Source of the DNA: Lactobacillus kimbladii
GTDB taxonomy: Bacteria > Bacillota > Bacilli > Lactobacillales > Lactobacillaceae
Length of the DNA stretch: 64,000 nt
Direction of reading: 5' to 3'
Assembly: GCF_000970755.1 (NCBI RefSeq)
Contig: NZ_KQ034007.1
Coordinates: forward strand, 124,001 to 188,000
Below, in pieces: positions 35,603 to 44,560 of this stretch; positions within the stretch are counted from its first letter, which is position 1; each line of letters begins with the position of its first letter. Made by a program: the position numbers and the translations under genes. Under the pieces are notes generated by a model. It saw nothing but the letters and a program-made list of their open reading frames with translations, searched no databases and was not told the origin of the DNA.

Positions 35603-35632
35603 AACTTGCACTATATTTGTGCAAGTTTTTCT
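35603..35632. terminator. bidirectional terminator between convergent genes
   Basis: AACTTGCAC (35603-35611) pairs with GTGCAAGTT (35619-35627), with T and A runs at the sides. It overlaps the stop codon of the SGNH hydrolase gene. Confidence 0.85.
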
Positions 35633-36183
35633 TTAATTGTCGTCACTACCAGATTTATTAAAATTTGATTTCCGATAGTAGTGAGATGTTGTCCATCTTC
35701 TTGATAATACGAAGATAAATTTTCCAACGGACAAAAGTTGGCGATTAAGTTAATAAAGGGGATATTATACTTGCGAGCACAATCTGCAGCAATTTGATTA
35801 TATACTTTCATATCTTCAAGATTATAGTATTGCATAATGTCCTTGTTATTAGGATCTTCATAAGATGGACCTGCAATAATCATTTTAGCAGCACCGATAT
35901 TTTCAACCATGTAATCCAGGTTCTTAGCATAATCAGCGCTGTTAATGCCCCAATCACTTGACATGTCGTTTGTACCGTATTCGAGCACTACTATGTCGGC
36001 ATCTTGCGGAATTAAATTTAGACGTTTCTTGCCTTCGGCAGTGGTGGCACCGCTTAAAGATAAGTTTATAATTTGCACATTTGCACCTAATTCTTTTTGC
36101 ACGCCTGCAGTTATGACATTGGTGTCATGACCAGCATGGTAGCCATTAAATATAGAATCGCCAAATAGAATTATCTTTTTCAT
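35611..36183 (-). CDS. SGNH/GDSL-type hydrolase
   Basis: 190 residues, cytosolic. Block I GDSIFNGY (nucleophile Ser10), block III VVLEYGTNDMSSD, and block V EDGQHLTTIG (Asp163, His166). This is a complete SGNH esterase/lipase active site. Typical substrates are acyl or acetyl esters of carbohydrates or lipids. ATG 36183 has AAAGGCAAA. Monocistronic. Confidence 0.87.
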   Translation of the reverse strand: MKKIILFGDSIFNGYHAGHDTNVITAGVQKELGANVQIINLSLSGATTAEGKKRLNLIPQDADIVVLEYGTNDMSSDWGINSADYAKNLDYMVENIGAAKMIIAGPSYEDPNNKDIMQYYNLEDMKVYNQIAADCARKYNIPFINLIANFCPLENLSSYYQEDGQHLTTIGNQILINLVVTTIKEKLAQI

Positions 36184-36277
36184 AGTTTTGCCTTTCTTTT
36201 TGATTAGAAGAATTAATTAGGAAACTTTATACTTTTATTTTACTATATTGATGAACATAAGATTTAAGGACATTAGG

Positions 36278-37192
36278 ATGAAAAATTATTTACGATTTAA
36301 CAGAGAAAAATGGCAGTCTTTTTCTGCCACTGAACCAGTTAAAATTACTAAAGAAGAACTGGCAAAGATAAAATCTTTAGGAGATATTATTAATTTAACT
36401 GACGTTAAAGAAGTTTACAGCAGTTTAATTAAGTATCTTTATTTGGTTTATCAGGAAAAACGGGCATTGCAGCAAAAGCAAAGCGAGTTTTTGCATCAGA
36501 AAATTGCTAGCGCACCTTTTATTATTGGTATTTCCGGTTCAGTTGCGGTGGGTAAATCTACCACTGCCAGACTTTTACAAGTATTGCTCAGCCGGACATA
36601 TCCTGATTTGAAAGTACACTTAATGACCACAGACGGTTTTATTTATTCTAACCAGGAATTGGAAAGACGCAATCTGACTGATCGTAAGGGCTTTCCTGAA
36701 AGCTATAATATGAAATTACTTACCGACTTTCTGCAAGATGTATTGAGTGGCAAAAAAGATATTGTTTATCCCCTTTATTCTCAAGAATTGAGTGATATTG
36801 TGTCTGGGGAATATGGTCATGTGTGTGAACCCGATATTTTAATTATTGAGGGCATTAATACGTTGCAGCTGCCAACCAATGGCCAAATTGTGACGAGTGA
36901 CTTTTTTGATTTTTCAATTTATATTGATGCTCCTGAGGACCTGATTGAAAAGTGGTTTATGCAGCGTTTTGTCAGGGTAATGGAACTAAATAAGAATAAT
37001 CCGCATAATTTTTATTATGAGATGGCTAATGGCCCTAGGGATGAAGCCTTAAAATTTGCAGAGGAAACTTGGCAAATGGTGAACTTGGTCAACTTGCGTG
37101 AATATATTGCTCCAACCAAGCAACGCGCCAATTTAATTTTGCATAAAACTGCAGGTCATGTTATCGATCAGATTTATCTTAAACAAATCTAA
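36278..37192 (+). CDS. coaA: pantothenate kinase type I
   Basis: 304 residues. P-loop GISGSVAVGKS (84-94), MTTDGFIYSN, RKGFPESYNM, PLYSHEL-like PLYSQELSDI and VIEGIN-like IIEGINTLQL are the conserved blocks of CoaA. It phosphorylates pantothenate, the first step in coenzyme A synthesis. ATG 36278 (AAGGA at 8 nt) gives the usual length; longer starts at 36248 or 36251 lack ribosome sites. Confidence 0.95.
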   Translation: MKNYLRFNREKWQSFSATEPVKITKEELAKIKSLGDIINLTDVKEVYSSLIKYLYLVYQEKRALQQKQSEFLHQKIASAPFIIGISGSVAVGKSTTARLLQVLLSRTYPDLKVHLMTTDGFIYSNQELERRNLTDRKGFPESYNMKLLTDFLQDVLSGKKDIVYPLYSQELSDIVSGEYGHVCEPDILIIEGINTLQLPTNGQIVTSDFFDFSIYIDAPEDLIEKWFMQRFVRVMELNKNNPHNFYYEMANGPRDEALKFAEETWQMVNLVNLREYIAPTKQRANLILHKTAGHVIDQIYLKQI

Positions 37193-37266
37193 TGTGTACC
37201 TTTTAAAAGAGTAACTTATAATAGGCTGTAAAAGTATGAAATAAAGAGTAAATATAGGAGGAACAA

Positions 37267-38256
37267 ATGTTACTGTTAAACAGAAGTGATATTGAAAAAT
37301 GTTATTCCTTAAAAGACTGCATTGCTGCAGTGGCCGATGCCTTTAAATATTTTTCTGCCGGTAAAGTAGATGTGCCTTTAAGAACTCAGATTCTTAAGCA
37401 AAATGGCAAAGATACCTTCTTGTGTATGCCGGCTTTTTGTGAAGATTATGATGCGGCATGTGTGAAAGTGTTGAACATGTTTCCCGAAAATATTAATCAA
37501 GGTTTGCCTTCAATTAATGCTCAGGTGTTAAATATTGATACCAAAACAGGAGTAGTTAATGCTATTTTGGATGGTAATTATGTTACCCAATTGCGTACTG
37601 GCTCTGCTTCTGGCGTGGCGCTGAAATATTTGGCAAAAAAGAATTGCAGAAAGGGTGCATTGATTGGCACGGGAGGGCAAGCTGCTACACAACTTGAAGC
37701 GATGCTGATCGTACGTAATCTAGATGAAGTGGCTGTCAGCGATCTTGATTTTGAACGTGCCCAAAAGTTTGCTGCCAAAATGCAAGAACAACTAGCGCAA
37801 TACCATACAAAAATTACTGCTGTTAAGACAGGCAATGAAGCAGTGAAGGATGCAGATGTGATTATTACGGTTACGCCGTCGACTAAACCAGTTTATGATG
37901 CTCAATTTATTAAAAAAGGCGCAACTATCTGCGGTGTTGGTGCTTACCAGCCAAAAATGGAAGAGACCCCGGCCGAGCTAGTCGCTAAAGCAAATAAAAT
38001 TTACTTTGATTCTAAAGATGCTGTTTTAGCAGAATCTGGTGACATAATTATTCCTTTAAATAAGGGCATGGTTGCAAATACTAGTTTTACTGGCGAAATC
38101 GGTCAAGTAGTCAGTGGCGACTTAATTGGGCGTGAAAACGATGACGAAATAATTTTCTTTGAAACTGTTGGCATTGCAGCTCAAGACCTGATGGCAACGA
38201 AGTCTATTTATGATAAAGCCGTAAAGCAAAAAGTAGGCACACAAGTTAATATGTAA
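37267..38256 (+). CDS. ornithine cyclodeaminase / mu-crystallin family dehydrogenase
   Basis: 329 residues. N-terminal LLLNRSDIEKCYSLKDCIAA and Rossmann segment ALIGTGGQAATQLEAML, plus TRTGSASGV-like QLRTGSASGVALKYLA, place it in the OCD/mu-crystallin family. Members deaminate ornithine to proline, reduce cyclic imino acids (pyrroline-2-carboxylate) or act as alanine dehydrogenases; motifs alone do not decide. ATG 37267 has ATAGGAGGA. Single gene. Confidence 0.82.
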   Translation: MLLLNRSDIEKCYSLKDCIAAVADAFKYFSAGKVDVPLRTQILKQNGKDTFLCMPAFCEDYDAACVKVLNMFPENINQGLPSINAQVLNIDTKTGVVNAILDGNYVTQLRTGSASGVALKYLAKKNCRKGALIGTGGQAATQLEAMLIVRNLDEVAVSDLDFERAQKFAAKMQEQLAQYHTKITAVKTGNEAVKDADVIITVTPSTKPVYDAQFIKKGATICGVGAYQPKMEETPAELVAKANKIYFDSKDAVLAESGDIIIPLNKGMVANTSFTGEIGQVVSGDLIGRENDDEIIFFETVGIAAQDLMATKSIYDKAVKQKVGTQVNM

Positions 38257-38316
38257 TTTCACCATCAAACAACCCTATGGTTTATATTAAAATCATAAAT
38301 CACCGATTTAGTGGTG

Positions 38317-38343
38317 TTGATAAAGTCCAAACTTTGTTATACT
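38317..38343 (+). promoter_or_regulatory. promoter of efp
   Basis: TTGATA (38317-38322) and TATACT (38338-38343), spacer 15 nt, slightly short. The untranslated leader of about 100 nt has no clear structure. Confidence 0.5.
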
Positions 38344-38454
38344 AATCATTATGAATGAGATTTTTTTACTATTAATTAAAAAATTTGCTTTACCTCCAGC
38401 GTGGTTTTCTTAAAATCAGTAATTAATTCAGAAAAAGATTTAAAGGAGTAAAAA

Positions 38455-39027
38455 ATGGTACAAGCAATTAACTTAAAAAAAGGTATGGTCTTTAGTCAAG
38501 ATGGCAAACTAATTCGTGTTCTAAAGGCTAACCATCATAAGCCCGGAAAGGGCAACACTGTTATGCAGATGGATTTGCGTAATGTTGAAAGTGGTGCTGT
38601 GGTTCATAAAACTATGCGTCCAACGGAAAAAGTAGATTTAGTCGAAATCACCAAAAAAAATGCGCAGTATCTTTATAATGAAGGTGATATTTATACTTTT
38701 ATGGATACTGAAACTTATGAACAATATGAGGTTTCAGCAGAACAATTAGGTGATGATAAACTTTACCTGATGCCTAATATTGAGGTTCAGTTGGAATTTG
38801 CTAATGACAGCAAGTTGCTTGGTGTGGAATTACCATCAACTGTTACAATGAAAGTGGCTCATACTGAGCCAGGCATTAAAGGCGCAACTGTTACCGGTTC
38901 CGGCAAACCAGCTACTATGGAAACAGGTTTGGTAGTCCAAGTTCCCGACTTCATTAAGGAAGGTGAAGAACTGGTTATCAATACGGCAGAGGGTGCCTAT
39001 AAGTCAAGGGCCGAAGGTGGCAAGTAA
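38455..39027 (+). CDS. efp: translation elongation factor P
   Basis: 190 residues (family 185-190). KOW-like domain with the conserved loop HHKPGKGN; Lys32 is the position modified in many bacteria. Two OB domains follow, with the C-terminal signature GDELVINTxxGxYxxR here as GEELVINTAEGAYKSR. It relieves ribosome stalling at polyproline. ATG 38455 has AAAGGAG. Confidence 0.96.
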   Translation: MVQAINLKKGMVFSQDGKLIRVLKANHHKPGKGNTVMQMDLRNVESGAVVHKTMRPTEKVDLVEITKKNAQYLYNEGDIYTFMDTETYEQYEVSAEQLGDDKLYLMPNIEVQLEFANDSKLLGVELPSTVTMKVAHTEPGIKGATVTGSGKPATMETGLVVQVPDFIKEGEELVINTAEGAYKSRAEGGK

Positions 39028-39053
39028 TTTTAAAATTATAATATAAGCTAACA

Positions 39054-39093
39054 AAGCACTTCACAAAATTAATAGTGAAGTGCTTATTTTTTT
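39054..39093 (+). terminator. terminator of efp
   Basis: AAGCACTTCAC (39054-39064) pairs with GTGAAGTGCTT (39075-39085), then TATTTTTTT. It may also serve the convergent AraC gene. Confidence 0.85.
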
Positions 39094-39107
39094 GTTTAAG
39101 TTAAAAA

Positions 39108-39985
39108 CTAGTAATATTTTTTTCTGAACTGGCCAGGTGACATTCCTGTTGCTTCCCTTATTTTCTTATATAAATGGGATGCATCTGTGAAGCCACAAGA
39201 TATTGCTATTTTTTCCAAAGGAATGGTTGTATCTTTCACAAGCAAGCTTTCAGCCTGCTTTATGCGTATTTTTAATAAATAACTATGAATACTCAAACCG
39301 GTATATTTTTTAAAGTCACGTGCTAATTGTGAGGGACTCATTGAACACTTTAAAGCAATGTCGTTGACAGTGATTTTCTTATAATAATTCTGATCCATAT
39401 ATTTAATAGCAATTTTAATATAATTAGGAGCAGAATGAAATTCACTGGAATGATTAGTAAGTTCGTGCTCTTGAGTAGCAAATAGGTCGCAAACTAAACT
39501 GTAGGTTAGATTAGATAAAAAGGGATCGTTTGTACCATCAGAGTTTGTAGAAATTAACCGAAAAATTCGACTAAATAAGTTTTCAGTATTTTTGTACGGT
39601 GTAAAGACCGGAAGAGTGTTTTCAATAACTTCATTGAAAATCTTTTGCATAAAAGGGCTGTTAAAGTGTAGAAAATAAAAATCACTGTCTGTCACAGCCT
39701 TATAATAATTAAATTCTTTACAATCTAACAAAACTATTTGCTGTTTCGCAATAAACACCTGGTTACGAAAAAAAATTCCATTTCTCCTTTTTTGATATAT
39801 ATTATTAAAAAAGAATCCATAAAATCTCTTTTTACTTTATACGGATAGGTCACCAGATATTCTGCCCCAAACATAGGGTAAAAGAATATTTCATGTGCCA
39901 AATCGCTGGGATTATTAAAATAAATTCCTTTTTCAATAGTAACGCCACACTCATTTTGGGGAATAAAATCCGAGTATTTATTCAT
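39108..39985 (-). pseudogene. AraC family regulator, frameshifted
   Basis: Two frames make up one AraC-type regulator. Codons from 39985 to about 39770 encode the N-terminal sensing part, ending in frame at KKGEMEFFF. The other frame, to 39108, continues with RNQVFIAKQQIVLLD, a middle region, and the C-terminal double helix-turn-helix (VNDIALKCSMSPSQLARDF and IAISCGFTDASHLYKKIRE). The break is at a run of eight T on the minus strand (39768-39775); nine T would give one ORF of about 292 codons, normal for the family. It is a real mutation, phase-variable slippage or a sequence error. It lies 11 nt downstream of the sugar porter on the same strand, so it probably controls this cluster. Confidence 0.8.
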
Positions 39986-39996
39986 TTTGTTCCCTC

Positions 39997-41439
39997 TTAT
40001 TTATCTGAATTTTGATTTACATGACGGTTCTGAAAGCAAGATTGAAGTTCTTCAAGAGATTTTCCTCTTGTTTCAGGGATAAATTTAATCGCATAAAATA
40101 GCGAAAATATGTTTAGTACAGTAAATACAATAAAGGTATTACTAAAGCCAATATTAGTCAATAATATTGGGAATATATAACCTACTAAAAAATTTGATAG
40201 CCATAAAAAGAAAGTCGCAATGCCCATAGCCATTCCGCGAATACTTTGAGGGAAAATTTCTGACAGAAGGACCCAAACAATGGGCGAAACTCCTCCTTGG
40301 AAAAACATCAGAAAAATAGCCATCAGTAAAAGCATAACATATGGGAAAATTGGACTTTTAATTAATACCACCGAAAGTATGCTGATTGCCAACATTGTTA
40401 TAGTAGTTCCGCAAATAGCAGTAATTACCATTTTCCTTCTGTCGATTTTGCCCATTAAATGGATACTGGCAATGGTAGCAAGAGTTGAGATGATACCGTT
40501 GCTAATATTTGCAATTAAAGCAGCAGAATGGCTAAAACCGGCATTGCTTAAAACAGTTGTGCCATAAAACATAATTATGTTTATACCAATTGCTTGTTGC
40601 ATTACCCCCAATCCAATACCAATCAATATTAGACGGCGAATCCAGGGAATTTTCAAGTCCTTAAAGGTCGCCTTTTTCTGTTTGCTGCTTAAAGCTAAAG
40701 ACTGCTTAATTCTGACAATTTCAGCTTTAGCATCTTCTTTACTGTTACGAATTTTCTCCAAGACTGAAAACGCCTGATCGTTTTGGTGTTTAGTCACTAA
40801 CCACCTTGGCGATTCAGGTACTTTATGTATACCAAATAAAAGCAAAGTTTCGGGTATAAGTCCTACAGCTAGCATGTATCTCCAAATGCCGCGATAGCTT
40901 CCCAGCATTACCCCGAATAATGCATTGATTATGTAAGATAGTAATTGCCCGCTTACGATCATCAGTTCATGATGATTAACAAATTTGCCTCTTATTTCAG
41001 GTGTAGACAATTCTGCCAGAAAAACGGGACTAATGACTGACTCTGCACCAACCGCTAGACCTAATAAAAAACGACATAAAATCATTACTAATGCATTTGG
41101 TGCAAAAGTGCAACCTAAAGTGCCAAGAATAAAAATCCAGGCGGAATACATTAAAACTTTTTTTCTGCCGAAATAATCTGAAAGTTTGCCTCCAATGACT
41201 GCACCAAAAGCAGCGCCTAAAGTGATACCGCTGGTAACCAGACCTTCATCTGAAGCATTTAAATTAAGCTGATCAGGTTTACTCATAAAAGATAGGGATC
41301 CATTCGTGGCCCCAGTATCTATACCAAATAACAAGCCGCCTAAAGTAATTATCCAACCATAACGTTGTAATCTTTTTTGCTTATTTTTATTTATGTATAC
41401 ATCTGCTTTGTTAGAAGATGCATCTTGTTCATTGTTCAT
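39997..41439 (-). CDS. sugar porter family MFS transporter (first)
   Basis: 480 residues, 12 helices. Sugar porter signatures: GGKLSDYFGRKKVLM between helices 2 and 3, PESPRWLV after helix 6, GKIDRRKMV, and the C-terminal PETRGKSLEEL. FGIDTGATNGSLSFM resembles inositol/xylose porters (IolT, XylE types). Together with the IolE/G/H/I-like genes this suggests uptake of a cyclitol or related polyol by proton symport. ATG 41439 reads divergently from the second porter; the 620-nt spacer holds the regulatory sites listed below. Confidence 0.88.
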   Translation of the reverse strand: MNNEQDASSNKADVYINKNKQKRLQRYGWIITLGGLLFGIDTGATNGSLSFMSKPDQLNLNASDEGLVTSGITLGAAFGAVIGGKLSDYFGRKKVLMYSAWIFILGTLGCTFAPNALVMILCRFLLGLAVGAESVISPVFLAELSTPEIRGKFVNHHELMIVSGQLLSYIINALFGVMLGSYRGIWRYMLAVGLIPETLLLFGIHKVPESPRWLVTKHQNDQAFSVLEKIRNSKEDAKAEIVRIKQSLALSSKQKKATFKDLKIPWIRRLILIGIGLGVMQQAIGINIIMFYGTTVLSNAGFSHSAALIANISNGIISTLATIASIHLMGKIDRRKMVITAICGTTITMLAISILSVVLIKSPIFPYVMLLLMAIFLMFFQGGVSPIVWVLLSEIFPQSIRGMAMGIATFFLWLSNFLVGYIFPILLTNIGFSNTFIVFTVLNIFSLFYAIKFIPETRGKSLEELQSCFQNRHVNQNSDK

Positions 41440-41685
41440 TGAATCACCATATTCCTAATTTTTAAAAACCAAGTTATAAGTGATGCAATAACCAAAAATA
41501 GGCTCGTGAGTAATTTTTATCATTTTTTACCGGCTATTTCAAGGGTATTCATTTTTTAAAAGAATAATAAATGTAATAAAAACCGCCACATATAAGAGAT
41601 AAAAGAAGCTTACGTGTTTTTAAAATATTTGTTAATGAAAGAGCAAACTTGATTAAAAAACATCTTTTTACTGGATAAAAAGATT

Positions 41686-41723
41686 AAAAGTACATTTTTT
41701 TAGCATAAAAGTACATTCTTTTA
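41686..41723 (-). promoter_or_regulatory. candidate AraC-type half-site direct repeats
   Basis: AAAAGTACATTTTTTTA (41686-41702) and AAAAGTACATTCTTTTA (41707-41723) are direct repeats exactly 21 bp apart (two helical turns), the usual spacing of AraC-family half-sites. An inverted related copy (TGTACTTTTA, 41831-41840) lies about 120 bp to the right. They sit between the divergent porters, next to the broken AraC gene. The orientation relative to either promoter is not determined. Confidence 0.5.
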
Positions 41724-41876
41724 ACTTGAAATTAACTTTTCTAGAAGTATAAAAAAGGCTTTTTTAAAAATATTTTATATGTATTTTATTTATTAATATT
41801 AATAATAAATAATAAATAAAGGTATTTATATGTACTTTTAAAAATGTCGCTTTTATAAAATATGTTTATTAATAAA

Positions 41877-41890
41877 TAAAAGCGTTTGCA
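41877..41890. promoter_or_regulatory. CcpA cre site
   Basis: TAAAAGCGTTTGCA matches the cre consensus TGWAARCGYTWNCW at 13 of 14 positions. It lies between the divergent porters and points to carbon catabolite control. Confidence 0.7.
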
Positions 41891-41919
41891 AAAGAAATAA
41901 CGAACTTTACAGTAGGTTC

Positions 41920-41937
41920 CAGTGATTGCAATCACTG
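41920..41937. promoter_or_regulatory. 18-bp perfect palindrome, candidate operator
   Basis: CAGTGATTGCAATCACTG is fully self-complementary. It is followed closely by a second inverted repeat ATAGAAA-n4-TTTCTAT (41941-41958). The position is about 125 bp upstream of the second porter start. It looks like the target of a dimeric repressor not encoded in the window. The rest of the 41440-42062 spacer is AT-rich with no gene seen. Confidence 0.5.
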
Positions 41938-42062
41938 AAAATAGAAAAATATTTCTATATTTCTTAGATTTTTATTATTTGCTCGTAATAAGAAATAGTC
42001 ATATTAAAGTTTTAATGTGCTTTAGTTGTTAAAGCATGTCACATAAAAAATGGAGATTGCAA

Positions 42063-43463
42063 ATGCAAGAAGATAGTTATGAAAATAATCATCATGGTTA
42101 TTTAGTTTTAGTTGCGTGGATTGCATGTATGGGTTCCCTATGCTTTGGCTTTGATACTGGAGTTGTAAATGGCTCCCTTGACTTCTTAGCTAAACCGGGT
42201 CAATTAGATTTGTCATCCTTTGAACAAGGTGTCGTTTCAAGTGGTCTGACATTTGGTGCCGCTTTTGGTGCCGTTTTTGGTAGTCCACTAAGCGACAAGA
42301 TGGGCCGTAAAAAATTAATGATCTGGTTGGGCGTGTTATTTACGCTTACAGGTTTAGGCTGTGGCTTTGCACCCAATACTGGTGTCTTAATAATACTAAG
42401 AATAATCATGGGCTTAGCAGTTGGCGCAACGTCTGCTTTAGTACCAGTTTACTTAGCAGAAATTTCACCGGCTAAAGAGCGTGGTAAATTTGTCAGCATG
42501 AATCAGCTATTAATTGTCGGTGGCCAAGGTTTATCGTTTCTTATAAATGCCATTTTAGGCAATACGATTGGTATCCATAATGCCGGCGTTTGGAGATTGA
42601 TGCTGGGAATTACAGCAATTCCAGGTATTTTACTTTGGTTCGGTATGTACCTAGTACCAGAGAGTCCGCAATGGTATGCCAATAAGGGAATGTTTGGTAA
42701 AGCGCTACAGGCTTTGTATCGTGTTAGAACCAAGGCTCAAGCTGAGGCAGAAATTGATGAATTAAAAGAAAATGCTGCAGAACTAGAGCGGGAAAATGCT
42801 GAAAAAGCATCGTTTAAGGACTTTAAAAAACCGTGGATTTTTCAAATTGTTATTACCGGTTCCTTATTGGGAATTTTTCAGCAATTCGCTGGTATTAACT
42901 CTGTAATGTATTACGGCACAAAGATTCTAACCTCTGCAGGTTTTGGTAGTAATACCTCGCTATATATGAATATTGCTAACGGCGTATTTTCAGTCATTGG
43001 TGCCATAGTTGGTATGTATACAGTTGATAGGCTGGGAAGAAAGCCATTATTGTTAATTGGCTATATTTTCTGTGCCCTGGCCTTAATAGTCGTAGCAGTC
43101 ATTGGTAGCTTCGCACTTCATACTTCTTGGGCTCCGTATGCTGTTTTGCTTATTTTGCTAGTTTATATAGTTATTGATCAGGGTACTTTGGGTCCTGTAA
43201 CTTGGTTGCTTAACTCTGAAATCTTCCCAGCCCGTTACCGCGGATTAGGAACCGGAATTACCATCTTTGTTTTATGGATGGCTAACTTCGTAGTAGGTTT
43301 GTTATTCCCAGTCATTTTGTCGGCTTTGGGTATTTCATCTTTCTACATTTTTGCAGCATTCTGTTTACTTGGTGCATGGTTTGTCAAAGTTAGAGTTCCC
43401 GAAACTAAAGGAGCTTCTTTAGATAGTATAGAGAAGTTTTTCCATAACAGATACGACAAATAG
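42063..43463 (+). CDS. sugar porter family MFS transporter (second, IolT-like)
   Basis: 466 residues, 12 helices. FGFDTGVVNGSLDFL, GSPLSDKMGRKKLMI, PESPQWYANKG, VDRLGRKPLLLIG and PETKGASLDSIEKFF fit the inositol-transporter branch of the sugar porters. ATG 42063 (TGGAGA 7 nt upstream) is preferred over ATG 42036. It is paralogous to the porter at 39997. First gene of the plus-strand cyclitol operon, followed after 39 nt by the IolE-like gene. Confidence 0.87.
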   Translation: MQEDSYENNHHGYLVLVAWIACMGSLCFGFDTGVVNGSLDFLAKPGQLDLSSFEQGVVSSGLTFGAAFGAVFGSPLSDKMGRKKLMIWLGVLFTLTGLGCGFAPNTGVLIILRIIMGLAVGATSALVPVYLAEISPAKERGKFVSMNQLLIVGGQGLSFLINAILGNTIGIHNAGVWRLMLGITAIPGILLWFGMYLVPESPQWYANKGMFGKALQALYRVRTKAQAEAEIDELKENAAELERENAEKASFKDFKKPWIFQIVITGSLLGIFQQFAGINSVMYYGTKILTSAGFGSNTSLYMNIANGVFSVIGAIVGMYTVDRLGRKPLLLIGYIFCALALIVVAVIGSFALHTSWAPYAVLLILLVYIVIDQGTLGPVTWLLNSEIFPARYRGLGTGITIFVLWMANFVVGLLFPVILSALGISSFYIFAAFCLLGAWFVKVRVPETKGASLDSIEKFFHNRYDK

Positions 43464-43502
43464 GAAATTGTGATTAATAAAGAAATATGGAGGAGAAAAA
43501 TT

Positions 43503-44414
43503 ATGTCTGAATATGATGTAAATAAAAATATAAAATTAGGTATTTGTCCTATTGGCTGGCGTAATGACGATATTCCATCAATTGGTGCGGAAAATACTTT
43601 TCCCCAACTTCTGAGTGATGCCGCTTTAGCTGGCTTTAAAGGAGTAGAAATGGGTGGCTTCTTCCCATGTCCTGATGAGATTAATTATGAGCGCAAACTG
43701 CGCCACATTGAAATTGCAGGTCAATGGTTCAGTAGTTTTATCATTAGAGACGGAATTGAAAAAGCAGCAGCAGACTTTGAAGAGCACTGTAAAAAGCTGC
43801 AGACTCTTGGTGCACATATTGCAACTGTTTCAGAGCAAACTTATTCCATTCAGCAAACCAGTAAGAATATTTTTGAAGATAAACCATATTTCACAGATGA
43901 AGAATGGGAAAAAGTATGTGCCGGTTTGAATAAGTATGGTGAAATTGCTAAAAAGTATGATGTTAAGGTCGCATATCACCACCATTTAGGAACAGGTATT
44001 CAAACTTTGGCCGAGACTAAGAGATTAATGGATAACACTGATCCTGATAAGGTCGGCCTAGTCTTTGACACGGGTCATGCCTATGTTTCAGAGGGCGATG
44101 CCATGCCTATGCTAAATGAATTTGTTGACCGTGTTGTTCATGTTCACTTCAAAGATGTCCGCAAGAACAAAGAGGATGATTCAAGAAAGAAAGGTTTATC
44201 TTTCCAAGACTCATTCATGAATGATATGTTCACTGTTCCAGGTGATGGCGATATTGACTTTAAGCCAATATTTAAGACCTTAGCCGATCACCATTATACT
44301 GGTTGGATTATGGTTGAGGCCGAGCAAGACCCTAAGAAGCACAATCCGTTTGAAATGGCATTGAAAGCTCATCAGTACATGGAAGATGAGTTATTTGCGC
44401 CATACCAAAAGTAA
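43503..44414 (+). CDS. iolE: IolE-like inosose dehydratase
   Basis: 303 residues, TIM barrel of the AP-endonuclease-2/xylose-isomerase-like superfamily. The start KLGICPIGWRNDDIP, then GAENTF, is close to the N-terminus of 2-keto-myo-inositol dehydratases (KLGI-PI-W-ND). Metal-site elements: YHHHLGTG, FDTGHAYVSEGD, VVHVHFKDVR and MVEAEQDP. It should dehydrate a keto-cyclitol to a dione/enol. ATG 43503 has GGAGGAG. The symbol is given on motif grounds; substrate could be another inosose isomer. Confidence 0.78.
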   Translation: MSEYDVNKNIKLGICPIGWRNDDIPSIGAENTFPQLLSDAALAGFKGVEMGGFFPCPDEINYERKLRHIEIAGQWFSSFIIRDGIEKAAADFEEHCKKLQTLGAHIATVSEQTYSIQQTSKNIFEDKPYFTDEEWEKVCAGLNKYGEIAKKYDVKVAYHHHLGTGIQTLAETKRLMDNTDPDKVGLVFDTGHAYVSEGDAMPMLNEFVDRVVHVHFKDVRKNKEDDSRKKGLSFQDSFMNDMFTVPGDGDIDFKPIFKTLADHHYTGWIMVEAEQDPKKHNPFEMALKAHQYMEDELFAPYQK

Positions 44415-44434
44415 AAGAAAAATATAGATGAATT

Positions 44435-44531
44435 AAAAGGCATGCTTATATTACTTGTACACTTAATTAATAACAGAGCACACTTGTTTAATTTAATTTT
44501 ATTAAGTTAGTTTTCGCCTAAATTGCCTTTT
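44435..44531 (+). other. long-loop inverted repeat inside operon
   Basis: AAAAGGCA (44435-44442) and TGCCTTTT (44524-44531) could pair around an 81-nt loop that has its own ACTTAAT/ATTAAGT repeat. The short T-run could make it a partial terminator setting flavoprotein levels. Weak evidence. Confidence 0.3.
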
Positions 44532-44560
44532 TATAAAAAATAGTGAGGTTTTTAATATAT

